The notes beneath the pieces are model-generated. The model did not search any database. It saw only the letters and a program-made list of their open reading frames with translations, and had not been told where the DNA came from. From NCBI GenBank assembly GCA_030268105.1, contig BSDZ01000004.1, forward strand, positions 2,839,001 to 2,903,000: a stretch of DNA of 64,000 bases. Direction: 5' to 3'. The stretch comes from Volvox africanus. Lineage: Eukaryota > Chlorophyta > Chlorophyceae > Chlamydomonadales > Volvocaceae. Of this stretch, positions 31,901-44,893 are shown in pieces (positions within the stretch are counted from its first letter, which is position 1; the number at the start of each line of letters is the position of its first letter). The position numbers were made by a program, and so were the translations under genes.

Positions 31901-34900
31901 GTATGGTTATGGCTCGCTATCGCTTTCGGGGTGGCGATGAGCTCCCGTGGCCGCCCTCTAAAGTGACCGCTGCGGCTTATTACTTAGCAGCAGCCCACAC
32001 ACCGGCGGGACGAATGAAGACTGTCGGCGAAGCAACAGAGTGAACGCAATATGTCGATACTCGTTCCTTCATCACGCATGCAGCAGGTTCACGTATATAT
32101 ACACACGTTGGATGCATGCATTGATTAATCCCAGCCAAATAAAGCAATATCGCGATGAAATTCCAAGAGTATGTATGTAGTGAGAGGTATTCACAATAAT
32201 AAGGAGCGTATATGAGCATATGCTGCTGCGGGCAACGATGACGTGCGTTTGGCGGCTGTGTATGTGTGATGCGTCGCCGGAGAAAGCGATAGAGTGGAGC
32301 TATATATTATAGATCGCTCGGCACGGTTTATACATTTGATATTGTTCGATTAGTCGTGTGTTTATGTATTTTTTTAATTCCCCGACACGGTGACTGGGAA
32401 GCATTAAAGCGCGAAATGCATGGCGGTCCGCACCAGCCATGCATCCAGAACGAACCCACGGGATACGTAGGTCACCCCGCCCTGCCTACATACCTCTTTT
32501 CGCCTTTCAGTGCCGATTTCAGGTCCCGTACTGCGCTCTGCTGCACGGTGCACTTGCCAGTATATATGTAGGATATGAATTCTCCACGCAGCTAGCTATT
32601 ATAACTGCAGCTGTACCTATGTCTTATTAGTATTTGCAAGACGGCTGCAGTAAAGAAGAAAGCTGCTCTGTTTTATCATCGGCACTTCAGACATGTATAG
32701 GCGCATCGTGTCCTATTCTTAGATGCGGGCGCTGATGACGAAAGGGTCCTTGGCCGTCCGTCAACGTGCGAAGTGTTGCGGTTCGAGCCAGTGTTGCGGT
32801 TCGAGCCCATGATAGACTTCCGGCCCGTTACTCCTCTTGAGAGGCCAAAGTACACTGCTCCCGCCGGGTGCGTATAGATGCAAGATGATCCCGAGCGTTT
32901 TCGTAACCTCACCAATCTCAACGTTCTGGCCATGACTCCTTGTGCAGGTCCGCTGGTACAGCTTTCAGTTTGTAATGGATGAGATGGTTAACGAGCTGGA
33001 GGAGGCGTTCCACGCTTGCAGAAGCTGCCGTACCCAATTGGCAACTGAGGAAGCAGCCCCAACAAATCATAATTCAATACCGATTCATGATTGACATTCA
33101 GCCCTTTGACATCCAGCCCTTTACCCTTGCTGAATGGTTATATGTGGTAGGGTTGCCGAAGTACATCAGTTCGACATGGATAGCATGTCAACCAATCAAA
33201 TGAACGGCCAAAAGGCAAAGTCTGCCAGCACATATCAAACAATCGACGATCGAGTGGATGGTTGGAAGTCATCAACGCAAGTACTTTGGGGAAAAGGCAT
33301 AGGACGGTGTATGTGTGACCAAGCATGGACGGTAATCTGCACATGAGGCTTGGTGTGCGATCTGCGTGCGCATTTGCAAGCGTCGTCGCAGATTACCGTT
33401 GTTTGATTGTGTTTGCACTTCCTCATGATTTATTAGCTGCGTGTGTGCACCAGGTGGCACGCACGCCCTGGGCGCAGAATACCCTGGCCCCTAAAAGAAG
33501 TAAGCGCGCGTGCTGCACTGGTTATCCAGGGGCATTGCGAGGGTTTGTTGGGGACACGTACGCGATCATACCTCCTGCGTTTCATTCTTCGGGTGGCCTC
33601 ATGAAAGCCACAAGGGTACATTCGACGGCATATGTGCGGTTATGCATCGCGCATCGGGGGGAGGGGGCCGGCCTGGGACCCCTCTGCCTTTCTCTTATGT
33701 TTCATGACACAATAACGTTATTTGTTTCCGAACTTCGTACATGGTATTTGCATTTTATGTACTCTAGCAGGACTTTGCATTCGCCGGCTTGCACCAACCG
33801 CAATAATGTCGGGCCTGGTCATGGTGGCTGTGCAAAGTGCCCGGCAGCCGCTCTTACCCCAGTGATATTGGCAAGCGGGTGAATATTTTCCATCTAGTCG
33901 AATTCTTTGGAAACTCGGAGAAACTCACACGGAGCAACTCCTCACCTCGTATCAGGATATGGCCATTTCTCGCTTGCCCTAACCAGCAGCGTTAGGTTGC
34001 AGCAACTAATCCCTCTTTGGCCCTTCATCGTGAAACGGCCGCTCCGCCGGCCTGCCTGGCTCCATAAAAAAAGTCGACAACACCGTATCGCTGGAACGCG
34101 CTGTAGGTGATGGCCGACTTCACATGTTTGCCCCTTGCCACCGTCCACCGTATGCTGCAATCCCCCAATCTGATGGGGCAGTTAGCGCACACACGGCCAT
34201 ATCGGCTGTTCCACATGGTACCTGTGGCGCCGAACCTTTATTATCCTTTGCGACGTCCTCCGTTTTCCTTCTCCCCCGTGAGCAGCACGGCAAAGCCACA
34301 ATTTAACTCGTAACATCTTCCCAGTTCATCCTAAGGCAACTGCTACTGGTAACTCCAGGGAACCCGCTCATGAAGCCCGTGCTGAGCAGCGAGAGACGGG
34401 GAAACACATAACCGGATCCAGCCAGAGCTAAACAACAGTAGCTGCGTGGTCCTCACGATCGTGAAGCCCAAGCGAACGCCCTCCGCTTAGGTAGGTAAGT
34501 CGCATAAATCGCACAAGAGTAATCCGCATAGCGCCCCCGCCGGGAGGCGATGACTTCTTCGTTCACCTTGAGCACTCCTGTGCGGACAGAGCGACAGACA
34601 GAGCGACTCAAAACATTCGTTCAGTAGTTCTGCCGCTCAGGGGGAATCTAATAATCGCTCAATGGTAGCGATACATTTAACGCTTCATTTGAATAACCTT
34701 ACGTTTCAATTAGCTTGTCAGGCACAGGAAGTCGAACGCGATCGATCCTCCTGCGCGGCATCGCAAACGGTCCTAACGGCGTAAATGTTAAGGGTGGGCC
34801 CTCGCAACGTTTATAACCTTGTCAATATGTAAGCGACGTGCGTCCACGGAATATACACCATCCAAGCTAGTTAATTTACATTTGAATTTTTGCTGTAGGA

Positions 34901-35157
34901 ATAATGCGATCGAAAACCAAGAGCGGCAGGTTGGGACGTGCAACACCTCAAGCACGGGTACGTACAGTTAGCGTGATAGTTGATTCATGAACTGGCGTTA
35001 CCCCAACCACACTTTTATTTTTTTTGCCTTATTTAACATGGATATATTTATCAATTTAAATTATTATATTTTGTGACAGATAGATACATGCCCAGACAGA
35101 ATCATATCTGGTAGATGGATGGATGGTTGGGTGGGTGGGTGAACTTGCATCCTTCAT
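31901..35157. other. Spacer, no gene recognised
   Basis: It contains small tandem repeats (TGTTGCGGTTCGAGCC twice near 32775; a CAGCCCTTTGACATC doublet near 33100). A 185-codon open frame at 33325-33882 has no recognisable domain and may be chance. Confidence 0.45.
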
Positions 35158-35865
35158 ATGGTTAGTTCCTGCCATAATGCAGCTTACACAAGTAAGACTA
35201 GCTGGATGAGATTTGGATTGCGTTGCCTAGTTAGGCGGAGCCTTAGCTACCTAAGGCGCTATGTGACCTTGGTGACCTCGGTGCCCTCCCCTGCTTCTGA
35301 CTGCAGTTGCAAACACCGCAACGCGCTGCTGATGCTAAGGGCCTTCCTGGACTACGGCACTCTGGCCTTCATCCTTTTGCCTGTTCGTTGGAGCGCCTCG
35401 CTGCTGCCGGTACCCACGGTGTGGTTGGAGGCGTGTAACTGTCACAGCGTCAGTGTGCTGTACCGCAGCATCTGGGAGCCCTTAACGCTGCAGGTAGTGG
35501 TGTTAATGTTGGCGGTACATACCGCGTCGTGTTATCACAGTTGAGTTTGTCCCTGAACATCAGTGTTATGCGGCGACTTCACCTTTGCCTGTTGCCTCAG
35601 TGGTGTCTTGCTCCTAACTGCGCTGACCGGCATTATCACCCAGGCATCGGCCCGGTACTTTCTCCCGATTTTCACTTCCCTTTCCCATTCCGGCCGCCCG
35701 TACTGCATTGACCTTACCTTCACTGTCCCCTCACCCGGCGCGATTTGGCCAATCCTCATTTCCTTGGTACCTTGGACCCTTTTGATGAGGCGCTGCTACT
35801 TCGGCCGCTGGTACCCTGCGTTATCTTTCGTGGCTTGGATCGCGATATCCCAACTGGCCATGTAA
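35158..35865 (+). CDS. Possible membrane-protein exons
   Basis: Two open frames, 35158-35544 and 35563-35865, encode hydrophobic stretches (AFLDYGTLAFILLPV; CLSGVLLLTALTGII; AIWPILISLVPWTLL; LSFVAWIAISQLAM). A GTAGTGG donor-like site after CTGCAG (35493) and CAG acceptors near 35541 and 35562 suggest an intron joining them, but no single choice was confirmed. I do not recognise a family. Chance hydrophobicity is possible. Confidence 0.25.
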
Positions 35866-36359
35866 ACAGTCGCCGACATGTGCACCCGATGGGGATTCCT
35901 GGCGACACGACTGCAACTGGGGTCAGGTGACGGAGCAGGGGGCGATGGCGGCAGAAGGGGATGAGGAAGAACAGGCCCTCGCAGGGTGGAGGGGAAGATG
36001 AAGGGGGAGGAAGGCATCGAGGAGAGGCCAGGGAAGGAGGGAGGAACAGGGCATTCGGTGGAGAAAGCTGCCAGCGACGGTTGCGGTGGCAGTTCCTGAC
36101 ACTGCGGCGATCGCGGACAGACGTGTTTATGCCGTGTGACACGGCACCCAATTCACGTGAGAGATGTCACGGGGTTTAAATGGTCAACGTTGGCGCCAGT
36201 GCCAGTCGAAATAGACACTTGTGGCGGGTGGAACAATGCAAAGTAATAATGAAAGATTGTTAGTGTGTTTATACAGTATATATAGTTGTCACAGTGTATA
36301 TAGTTGTCACTTTCACAGTCTCTACAACACATGAAGTTATGGCAACCCACAGAGGGGAA

Positions 36360-36690
36360 TCTATCTGGTTGAGCTGATCGACCGTATCATGGATCTGGAG
36401 TCCAAGTACTTCTCAGCATCCAACCAAATCATTCTAGCACAGCTGCTGTCGTCCTTTGTCACACTTGGCACACTCAAGCTGACAATGCTTTGGGAGCAGT
36501 ACATAATGTTTAAGCAGTTGTATGGCTTGGTAAGAATTTGCCCTGAATACTGAAATAGTATATTTATTAATCTTATCTGACTCACCATTGCATTACACAC
36601 AGCCTGACAATGCATCCATGTATGGCTGGGCCCTGGATGAAACTTGCGTCCAATTATGCAGAAGCCTTGCTTTACCATTATGATGAGTAT
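36360..36690 (+). CDS. Possible exon pair of an unrecognised gene
   Basis: An open frame reading LVELIDRIMDLESKYF and LLSSFVTLGTLKLTMLWEQY ends at a GTAAGAATT donor (36530). After ACACAG (36602), PDNASMYGWALDETC continues. The reading looks protein-like and the splice edges are good, but I cannot name the family or find more exons. Confidence 0.3.
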
Positions 36691-37410
36691 ATATAATGTT
36701 TTTCATCATCTGGGTAGGTTAGCCATTACACAAGTCGAGTGAGAAGTAGAGTGCTTGCTTTGGATGGCCAGACACTAAAGTATACACCAGTACACATCCG
36801 CTGCTGCCGGACTAGATACATAGAGTTGGAGTGCCATTGTGGCCAGAGTTGGGTTGGGTGTTGGGAGTTGTTGGGAGTTGGGCAAGTAAGGAGGAGGCAG
36901 GGAGGCGTGCTCCTGGATAGGGCTGGATTTTCCTTGGCCATGGGGACTGGGAGGGATCTAGAGGGTGGAGAGGGAGGGATCCCCAACATTATCTTGCAGG
37001 TAGGGATAGCTAGGGCTCTCTGTGGGCGTAGCCGTTGAGCTTTTGAGGGGGGCGCCTTGGTGGCTTGTTATCCCCCCCTGCGTCTTATAAGGAGCCTAGC
37101 TCTCCTTCTGGGCAGTTTGGGAGGGTCCGAGCTTTTTGCCCCCTTTCCTTAGGGTGTCAGGAGGGCCAGGCATTTTGCTTGGGAGGCAGTGGAGGTGGAG
37201 GAGGAGGGGCTCTCTCCCTTTTAGGGAGGTAGGGATTGCTCTCTTGCCCTCTCCGTCTGGGAGCTGGTGTGGTTGGCTGAGGCTCTGTTCCTTTGAGTAG
37301 CCAGGCTTGATGCTCGTGAGACCTGTGTCCCCTTGCTGGCTGAGCGAGGGGAGGAGTGAAAGGCAGGACAAACAGACTAAGCCGTGTGTTCCCCCCTGCG
37401 CTGTGATTCA
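36691..37410. other. G-rich spacer left of element C
   Basis: Low-complexity G/T/A-rich sequence with GTTGGGAGTTGTTGGGAG near 36850 and many G runs to 37380. No gene seen. The last five bases, ATTCA, pair with ATTCG (reverse complement of 48038-48042) as a decayed target duplication. Confidence 0.6.
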
Positions 37411-38243
37411 TGTTGTACCTCTCGTTCGCGTTTGCTCATAAGTATCTGCACTTCTGGAGACTTTCGACACTGATGCGCGAGCACTTGCAAGTACAGCAAG
37501 GCAAGCGAGAGCAAACAGAGACAGCGGAAGACTTCAAGACGAAGAGAGATATAACTTACAGTCTTACAGATCGGAACGATGCAATGGATGAAATCACCGT
37601 CAGCGCCGGAAGCAAGCAATCATCACGCGGCGGTGATTAGCGAAGTTCAGGCTTAGCTCTGGCTAAGTAGAATAGCGTATAGCAATAGTAATATAGAACA
37701 CACGAGTGTTCTCCGGTATCGAATGTCTTATCTTGCTTAGCCGTCCTCGCATCTGTTATACTCGCAGCATCACAATGCCGTACGATTCACATCAGGAGGC
37801 CGATCCTAGATGTGACAACCCTACTGCGTATAGGCGATGTCTACGCATAACAACGTATAAGCCTTTCCGGCATTCGCATGATGCAAGGGTCCGGATAACG
37901 ATATCCGGTTGCAGGGCATGTATCGCGACAAGTGCGGCGCTCTCAACGTGTGCTGTAATGAAGTAATATTATATCAGATAATATTACTTATCGTTTCGTA
38001 GCACGAGCATAATGCGCACTTCAATGCTTCGGGCTTTCATGCATGCTATGCGGATTTGCCATGATGCGATGTCGCGATGGATGATGGTGTCATGCCAAAT
38101 GCATATATAAATATATACGAATACATTTATATCATGCAAGTTCATTCATATGCATTGATCGTTCATGCGTTCATCAAGATAACACTTCGCCTTGTAGGGT
38201 CGCATTGACCTACGCATCGGCGGAAACGAACCGTAGCACAACA
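37411..38243 (-). repeat. 3' LTR of element C (833 bp)
   Basis: TGTTGT and ACAACA termini. It shares with 48043-48875 the markers CCGCATAGC, GAACGATCAATGC and the CCGGATA/TATCCGG hairpin, so these two are the original LTR pair of one element (called P here). Confidence 0.93.
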
Positions 38244-38302
38244 ATTATCCCCCCTCCCGTATGCAGCGTCCTCGCTGCTTCATACAGCATTGACTGCAAG
38301 GG

Positions 38303-41300
38303 TCATTGGGCTTGCGTGGCACGTTTGCGGGCTTCTTCGAGCAGGGGCTTCATGTCCTGCGAGAAGTTGCGTGCCGGTTCCCATGAGTTGTGCTCGCTGG
38401 TATACCCTGTCCACTTGACCAAGTACTCGTGTACTGTCCGCTTACGTCGGTGTCGGCCCACACGACGCGCACGATAATCTAACACCCGCTCCACATCGTA
38501 AAACTTCTGTTTACCAGCAATCCAGGTCTCGGGAACTGGTTCGATCGCTGCAGGGGCGTTAGCAGGCTCAGGGACGGGTTCCGTACCACGATAAGGACGG
38601 ACAAGCGATACGTGAAACGTGGGGTGAATGGTCATATCAGCGGGCAATGCAAGCTCCACAGCCACATTCCCAACCATGCGCATGACAGGATACGGACCAA
38701 TCCAGCGAGGTAAGAGTTTTCGGGATCCGTCGGCCAAGGAACGCAAGTTCTTGGTGCTTAGCAACACGAGTTGCCCTTCCGAAAACGTCACATCCTGCTT
38801 GGATTTGTTGTAGTATTCCGTCGTTCGTTGCTGCGCCGCGTCCAAACACGACTTCGCGTCTGTCATTCGGGACATAAAAGACTTGGCAAAAAGTTTAGCA
38901 GCAGGCACGTTCACTTCCAACTCACGCCACACGGGTAGCGTGGGATGAAACCCGTAGTTAAGAAAGAACGGACTTTTGCCTGTAGAGCGGTTAACGGCGT
39001 TGTTAAGCGCGAATTCTGCCGCAGTCAAATATGTATCCCAAACGAGTGGTGTGCGACCAGCATAATTGCGCAACATATCACCCAACGTGCGGTTTGTGCG
39101 TTCGGTTTGACCATCAGTCTGCGGATGGTACGCTGTGCTCAGGTTGACACGCATGCCAACTAGCTTGCAGAGCGCTTCCCAAAACTTAGACGTGAACTGC
39201 CCACCGCGGTCCGAAATCACATTTTTGGGAACCCCGTGTAACCGAACCACATTGTCAAAAAACAAACGTGCGGTTTGCTCAGCCGTGCAGGATGATGTGC
39301 ATGGTGCTAGGTGAACCATCTTAGTCAGACGATCGACCATTACGAACACCGCATCGTATCCCCCCTCAGTTTTGGGCAGCGCGACTACGAAGTCCATGGA
39401 AACACTTTCCCAAGGCGCATCCGGGACAGGCAACGGTTGCAACAACCCATGGCCCTTACCGGACAAAGCCTTATTGCGCTGGCACAGACTGCATGTCTGT
39501 ACGAAGTTTGCCGCATCCTTAGCCAAACGAGGCCACCAAAAGGAACGTTGCACCAAGTCGATCAATCGCTTGCTACCAGGGTGTCCTGCTAACGGGTCCT
39601 CGTGGAACCGCGCAAGGATGTCGTAGCGTAGCGCGTCGTCATTCGGAACAACGATTTGCGTAGCTGCACCCTCCGTCCGTAGCCAAAGGCCATTCTGCTT
39701 GCGAAGGTTTTCTACATTAGCCAGGTCCGCGAACCAGGCGTCTGCGTTGTAGGCAACCTTCAACCGCTCTGCGAGGTCCGTCGCGATCGGTACCTCCTCG
39801 CTACGCGGCCGCACGACGGGCGCTGCCAAAATTGCAGCGTGTAGCGACGGATGTCGACTGAGAGCATCGGCAATATTCAATTTACCAGAAATATACTCGC
39901 AGGTGCAGTCGAACCTAGCTAGGTATTCCATCCACCTAGCCTGACGGCGGTTCAACGTCGGAACGCTTTGCAAAAACGTTAGGGGCTTATGGTCAGTCTT
40001 TAAAGTAAACGGGCGTCCCTCGAGGTAACAGCGCCATTCCTTTAAAGCATGCAGCACTGCCAGAAGCTCCTGTTCCCCGGTGGGGGAGCGAATCTCCGCA
40101 CCAGAAAACTTCTTACTCGTGAAGGCGATCGGTCGCCCTTCCTGTAACAATACAGCGCCGCTTCCAAATATTGAGGCATCAGACACTACCTCAACCCGAA
40201 ATGGCAACGAGTAATCAGGGAATGCAAGGGTGACATCTTCGGCAACGATTCGTTTGAGCTCTTCGAATGCCCGCTGGCATTGCGACGTCCACGACTCGAG
40301 CGAAACGAAAACGCCTTTGCGAGTTAAGTTAGTAAGCGGGGCCGCAATGATGGAATATTTTTCAATGAACTTTCAGAAATAATTGGTCAAGCCAAGGAAC
40401 TTACGCAGCTCCGTGAGGTTCTGAGGCGCGGGCCAATCGCGAACCACGGCGACCTTCCGCGGGTCCATCTTCACACCGGTGGCTGACACAATGTGGCCCA
40501 AATATTCCACCTGAGGCTGCGCCCAAAAGCATTTGGCGCGTTTAGCAAACAATTGCTCCCGCCTCATAACGTCGAGCACGAGCCGAAGATGCTCCAAGTG
40601 CTCCTCGCGCGTCTTAGAATAAACCAAGATGTCATCCAGGTAGCAAACAACGAACCTGTCGATAAACGGCCTAAACATTCGGTCCATAACCGCCTGAAAC
40701 GTCGCAGGGGCATTAGTCAAACCAAACGATAGGACCATATACTCAAAGTGACCGAAGGGCGTCCGAAAAGCGGTTTTCGGGATATCAGAGGCAGCGATGT
40801 GAATCTGATTGTAGCCCTGTTGTAAGTCAATTGAGGAAAAATAAGCCGATCCCTTCAGCTTATCCAACAGGTCGTCAACGCGTGGCAAAGGGTAGCGATT
40901 TTTCACCGTATTCGCATTTAACCCCCGGTAATCAATGCACATGCGCAAGGTCCCATCCTTCTTACCGACAAACAAAATCGGTGCAGAATACGGGGATGTG
41001 CTGGGGCGTATCATACCCTTCGCGAGCAAATCCGTCACCTGGCGCTTCACCTCATCCAGCTCCAATGGACTCAACCTGTACATTGGCCGGGCTGTAGGCT
41101 GCGCTCCAGGCATGAGAGGGATTGTGTGATCAACAGGACGCATAGGTGGTAGGCCAGGGATATCTTTAAAGACGTCCTCATACTGCGACAGTAGGGCCTC
41201 AACCTCAGGATCCGCAGAAATCTGCGCGGTGGTGACACAACAGCTCACCCGCGGCCTCAAAAGCAGTCCGTGGGCACCCTTCCGTAACAAACGGACGGCC

Positions 41301-42360
41301 TCCTTACGCCCGACTAGCTCTGGTTCGATTCGCGCGGCCATTGTGGTCACAGCGAAATTAACCATAGGCACCGCCTCAGCTTCGCCCTCCTTTGGTGTGA
41401 CATGTTCGAACGACAGGAAAGGTACCTTAATCGACAGAGTACCCTTGCACATATGCAGGGTTGCGGTCTCCATGTCGATGCGCGCGCGGTACTGTCATAA
41501 TGTCGACGACCCCATTATGTACGGTGCAGTCTCTGCTAAGCCCTGCAGCACGTACGGCCGGGTCACAACACGCAAAGGGCCTATCGATAGGCTAAGGGTA
41601 ATCCTGCCCACGATGGGATGCTTACCCCCGTCAGCAAGGGTAACCTGTGGACAATCAGACGACTCTGGGGACAACCCCAGCGCATTCACCTCTGCGACAG
41701 AGATGAAGTCGTCGCTGGCACCGGTGTCAACAAGTGCCTTCAGAGTACGGCCATTCAAACCAATCTGAACCACAGGGACACGGCTACGAGCGACTGCCCA
41801 GCAGACAACGTCAGTGCACTTAGGGCGGGTCCGTAACCTACGGCACCCCCGTCAGGAGCTTCGTACCAAACGTCAACCGAGTAGGATGTGCTTGGCCACG
41901 GAGCCAGCGTACCCTCCCGATCCACACCATTAAACAAAACGGTGCCCGGCTCGAACCGGTGGACATGCCGCATACCCCTTAACGATGCCTCTGCCTTGCG
42001 CCGACAGAAAGCGGGGAGTAAAACACATGCGGCGGTGCCTGGATATTGACGCCTACACCTCCTGTATATGGCCAACTGTTCCGACATCTCACGCAGAGAC
42101 GAGGGGATGAACAAAACCACGTGGTTAGACAGATCGATAGACGATAGGGGACGGCGAGGTGTAAACAAATTACACAACGGGTCGAAGCAGAGAAGTCCCG
42201 TGTGTCCGTCAAGCGTGATGCGTCGCGCAATGACTCGCTCGATGTGTCCAAGTACATAAGGCAACAATGCCTTAACGGCTGGCCGTAAGGATGACCACCG
42301 ACCACATGTTAGTTCAGAAATCCCAGGTGGTGCCCCCTCCGCAGGAACCCGGGCAAGCCC
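38303..42360 (-). pseudogene. pol: pol of element C, with two nonsense changes and a 4-base deletion
   Basis: It has the same domain order as D: DTGA protease, RT with YLDD, RNase H, HHCC and D,D-35-E integrase, GPYPV, chromodomain. It begins straight after the gag UAG. Three breaks are visible against the other copies. Four bases (ATAA) are lost at 41783/41784 before the protease. CGA became TGA (minus) at 41497-41495 after the protease, and again at 40375-40373 just after LGLTNYF in the RT connection. RNase H to chromodomain (40207-38303) is open to its natural TGA. It cannot make a full polyprotein. Confidence 0.92.
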
Positions 42361-42363
42361 CTA
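42322..42363 (-). promoter_or_regulatory. UAG readthrough signal with hairpin (C)
   Basis: TAG at 42363-42361, a 7-nt spacer, stem CCCGGGT (42353-42347), an 18-nt loop, then ACCTGGG (42328-42322). The C-to-T change turns one G-C pair into G-U, so the stem is kept. Confidence 0.78.
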
Positions 42364-43596
42364 TTTCGGCTGAGGTACAAACGGTGGCATTAGCGGACAA
42401 TCCTTCGTGGAATGGCTCTCCGCACACCGTAGACAAACGTTGGCCGCTTTCCGACGCTCGAATTCGGAACGATTGCAATTCCATTTTGGCATATACGTGT
42501 CGTCCGTGCGAGTCCGCTTCGCATTGGGGTCGGAACGCTGTGCGGCTGCCGTCGACGGCGCACCACCACGCTTCCTGTTTTTAGCCGGGTCCGAGCTCGG
42601 ACCTGCTCCTCCTGACCCACGGACACCCGAGCTAGCGCCCCCGCGCGCCTGGCATTGCTGGTTGCTGCGTCGCGTCGCGGCAGTAGGCGTGGGGCGGGTC
42701 GCTCCGAAGTCCTGGTCAAGAGCTACGGCTTCCCCAAGCGGATCCTGCACTTGCACGGCATTTGCACGAGGGGCAGACTTGACTTCTTCCTCACCGGCAA
42801 GGAGTCGTATCTCCGTGCCCTTAGCAAAAGCGACCAAAGCATCATACGACTTGATCTGTGCTCCAACCAAGTCAGTAGCGCACCATTTAGCCAAAAGTTT
42901 CGTCAGGCCTCGCCTAAACCAAAAGACACGCTCGGATTCAGTGAGGTCAGCAATGGGAGTCACAAGTGCTTCGAAGCGTGACTGGTACGCAGGTACAGTT
43001 TCATCCCGACGCATGTGGTAGCTACCGGCTGCCAAAACCTTACGAGCTTCCACATTGCGTGCTTGAACCTCAGTAGCGAATCGTGCGAGCAAAGCGGTGA
43101 CCAACTCGTCAAAAGTATAGTTGCCCCGGGCGTTGGTCCAATTGCGATACCAGTCCTTCGCTGAGCCCTTGAGGGTGTTACCAACGAAGAGACACCTGAT
43201 ACCGTCATTATCGCCACCATGAACAGCCTGGAGGTACTTTTTAGTGTCACGCACGTACGCACGAGTTGCATCGGCTATGCTATGCCCTGGTGTCTTGTTG
43301 GTCAGCGAAATATTGAGCCTAGGAACGGGAATCGACAATCTCATCACCTCAGGGATGTCATCATGCCCTCGAGCTTGAGGTAATGGCAGAACCCTTGGTC
43401 CAGCAGTGTTGTCCATATTCGTGTTCACTGCTGAATGCGGCACAATTAAGTGAGCAGGGGTCTGAAGGAAAAGGGGCTCTTGAGTGGCTCGCGCGCCAAC
43501 AGTCTCAAGACCTCTATCCGGTGCTCTAGCAGCCACAACAAAATTGGGTTGGCTAGCTAGGCTAGTGTGCGGCGTATCGTCGTGTTCCGCGGACAT
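42361..43596 (-). CDS. gag: Gag polyprotein of C (411 aa)
   Basis: It is the same length as in Y, D and E and is fully open. It has the gag helical region, a basic Gly/Ser/Arg tract and the C-x2-C-x3-H-x4-C knuckle near residues 388-400. It groups with Y (TPGHSIADATRAY) rather than with D and E (TEGHSIADATRAY). It ends in TAG in frame with pol. The leader with the possible small spliced ORF lies upstream (43995-43562). Confidence 0.92.
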   Translation of the reverse strand: MSAEHDDTPHTSLASQPNFVVAARAPDRGLETVGARATQEPLFLQTPAHLIVPHSAVNTNMDNTAGPRVLPLPQARGHDDIPEVMRLSIPVPRLNISLTNKTPGHSIADATRAYVRDTKKYLQAVHGGDNDGIRCLFVGNTLKGSAKDWYRNWTNARGNYTFDELVTALLARFATEVQARNVEARKVLAAGSYHMRRDETVPAYQSRFEALVTPIADLTESERVFWFRRGLTKLLAKWCATDLVGAQIKSYDALVAFAKGTEIRLLAGEEEVKSAPRANAVQVQDPLGEAVALDQDFGATRPTPTAATRRSNQQCQARGGASSGVRGSGGAGPSSDPAKNRKRGGAPSTAAAQRSDPNAKRTRTDDTYMPKWNCNRSEFERRKAANVCLRCAESHSTKDCPLMPPFVPQPK

Positions 43597-44040
43597 GGAG
43601 CACGAAGCGATACCCTAGGTTTGCGTAATAGAAGCCGACTTCTATCGCAAAGGCAAGAGTACAAAGCGATTCGGTGAGCCTACCGACAGTACTCTTGAGA
43701 AGATTCAGTAAACTCAGCAAGTACTTGCCCAGCTGAGTCCTGATCTCCATAGTTTGGGCAATGAGAGTCGCCAAGTGGTCCGGACGAAAGCCGGTCTCAG
43801 TCGCCGCGGCAAGCAATGCCGGTGCACTGAGATTACCTGCGACTCAGAGTGTACACTTACACAACAAGTGCAGCGATCTAAGCAAAAACAATTAAACAAT
43901 TACAAACCGGAAGCGGCGGCGTCCAAAACGGCGCGGCCTAGGTCTTCGGCAAAAGTATCTAGCGGTCCTTGTGATTCGTCACTGGAACTCGCCATAGAAA
44001 GAACCTACTTTCGATTAGACAAAGAGAGACAGTTAGGCAA

Positions 44041-44059
44041 CGAACCTGTCTCGATACCA
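44041..44059 (-). other. Primer binding site of C
   Basis: Reverse complement of the family-1 PBS, just inside the 5' LTR. Confidence 0.85.
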
Positions 44060-44062
44060 ATT

Positions 44063-44893
44063 TGTTGTACCTCTCCTTCGTGTTTGCTCATAAGTATCTG
44101 CACGTCTGAAGGCTTGCGACACCAATGCGCGAGCACTTGCAAGTACAGCAAAACAAGCGCGAGCAAACAGAGACAGCGGAAGACTTCAAACAAGAAGAGA
44201 TATAACTTACAGTCTTACAGATAGAAGCGGTGCAATGGACGTAATCGCCGTCAGCGCCGGAAGCAAGCAATCATCACGCGGCGGTGATAGCGAAGTTTAG
44301 GCTTAGCTCGGGCTAAGTAGGATAGTGTATAGCAATGATAATGTAGAACACACGAGTGTTCTCCGGTGTCGAATATCTTATCTTGCTTAGCCGTCCTCGC
44401 ATCTGTTATACTCGTAGCATCGTGATGCCGTACAATTCACACTAGGAGGCCGATCCTAAGTGTGACAACCCTACTGTGTATAGGCGATGTCCATGTATAA
44501 CAACGTATAAGCCTTTCCGGCATTCGCATGATGCAAGGGTCCGAATAACGATATTCGGTTGCAAGGCATGCATCGTGACGAGTGCGGCGCTCTCAACGTG
44601 TGCTGTAATGAAGTAATATTATATCAGATAATATTACTTATCGTTTCATAGCACGAGCATATTGTGCACTTCGATGATTTGGGATTTCATGCATGCTAGG
44701 CGGATTTGCCATGATGCGATGTCGCGATGGATAATGGTGTCATGCCAAATGCATATATAAATATATACGAATACATTTATATCATGCAAGTTCATTCATA
44801 TGCATTGATGGTTCATGCGTTCATCAAGATAACATTTCGCCTCGTAGGATCGCATCGACCTACGCATCGGCGGAAACAAACCGTAGCACAACA
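44063..44893 (-). repeat. 5' LTR of element C (831 bp)
   Basis: It shares with 54699-55530 the markers GAACCATCAATGC, GAAATCCCAAATCATC and CGCATTGGTGTCGCAAG, with only a few differences. These are the original LTR pair of the insertion Q in element F. GTTTG of F abuts it at 44894-44898 (read on the minus strand). Confidence 0.93.

Larger units (their letters stand above)
37411..44893 (-). mobile_element. Element C, family-1 chromovirus on the minus strand, recombinant
   Basis: It has a full LTR-to-LTR structure: 5' LTR at 44063-44893, PBS, gag, UAG, pol, polypurine tract, 3' LTR at 37411-38243. The two LTRs do not pair with each other. The 3' LTR shares private markers with the 5' LTR of D, and the 5' LTR with the 3' LTR of D. 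The flanks do not match either (ATTCA on the left, CAAAC on the right). C is therefore half of one insertion joined to half of another. Confidence 0.9.

Noticed and set aside
33325..33882. 185-codon open frame on the plus strand
   Set aside because: No domain, no signal peptide, no splice support and no second copy. It could be chance in moderately GC-rich DNA.
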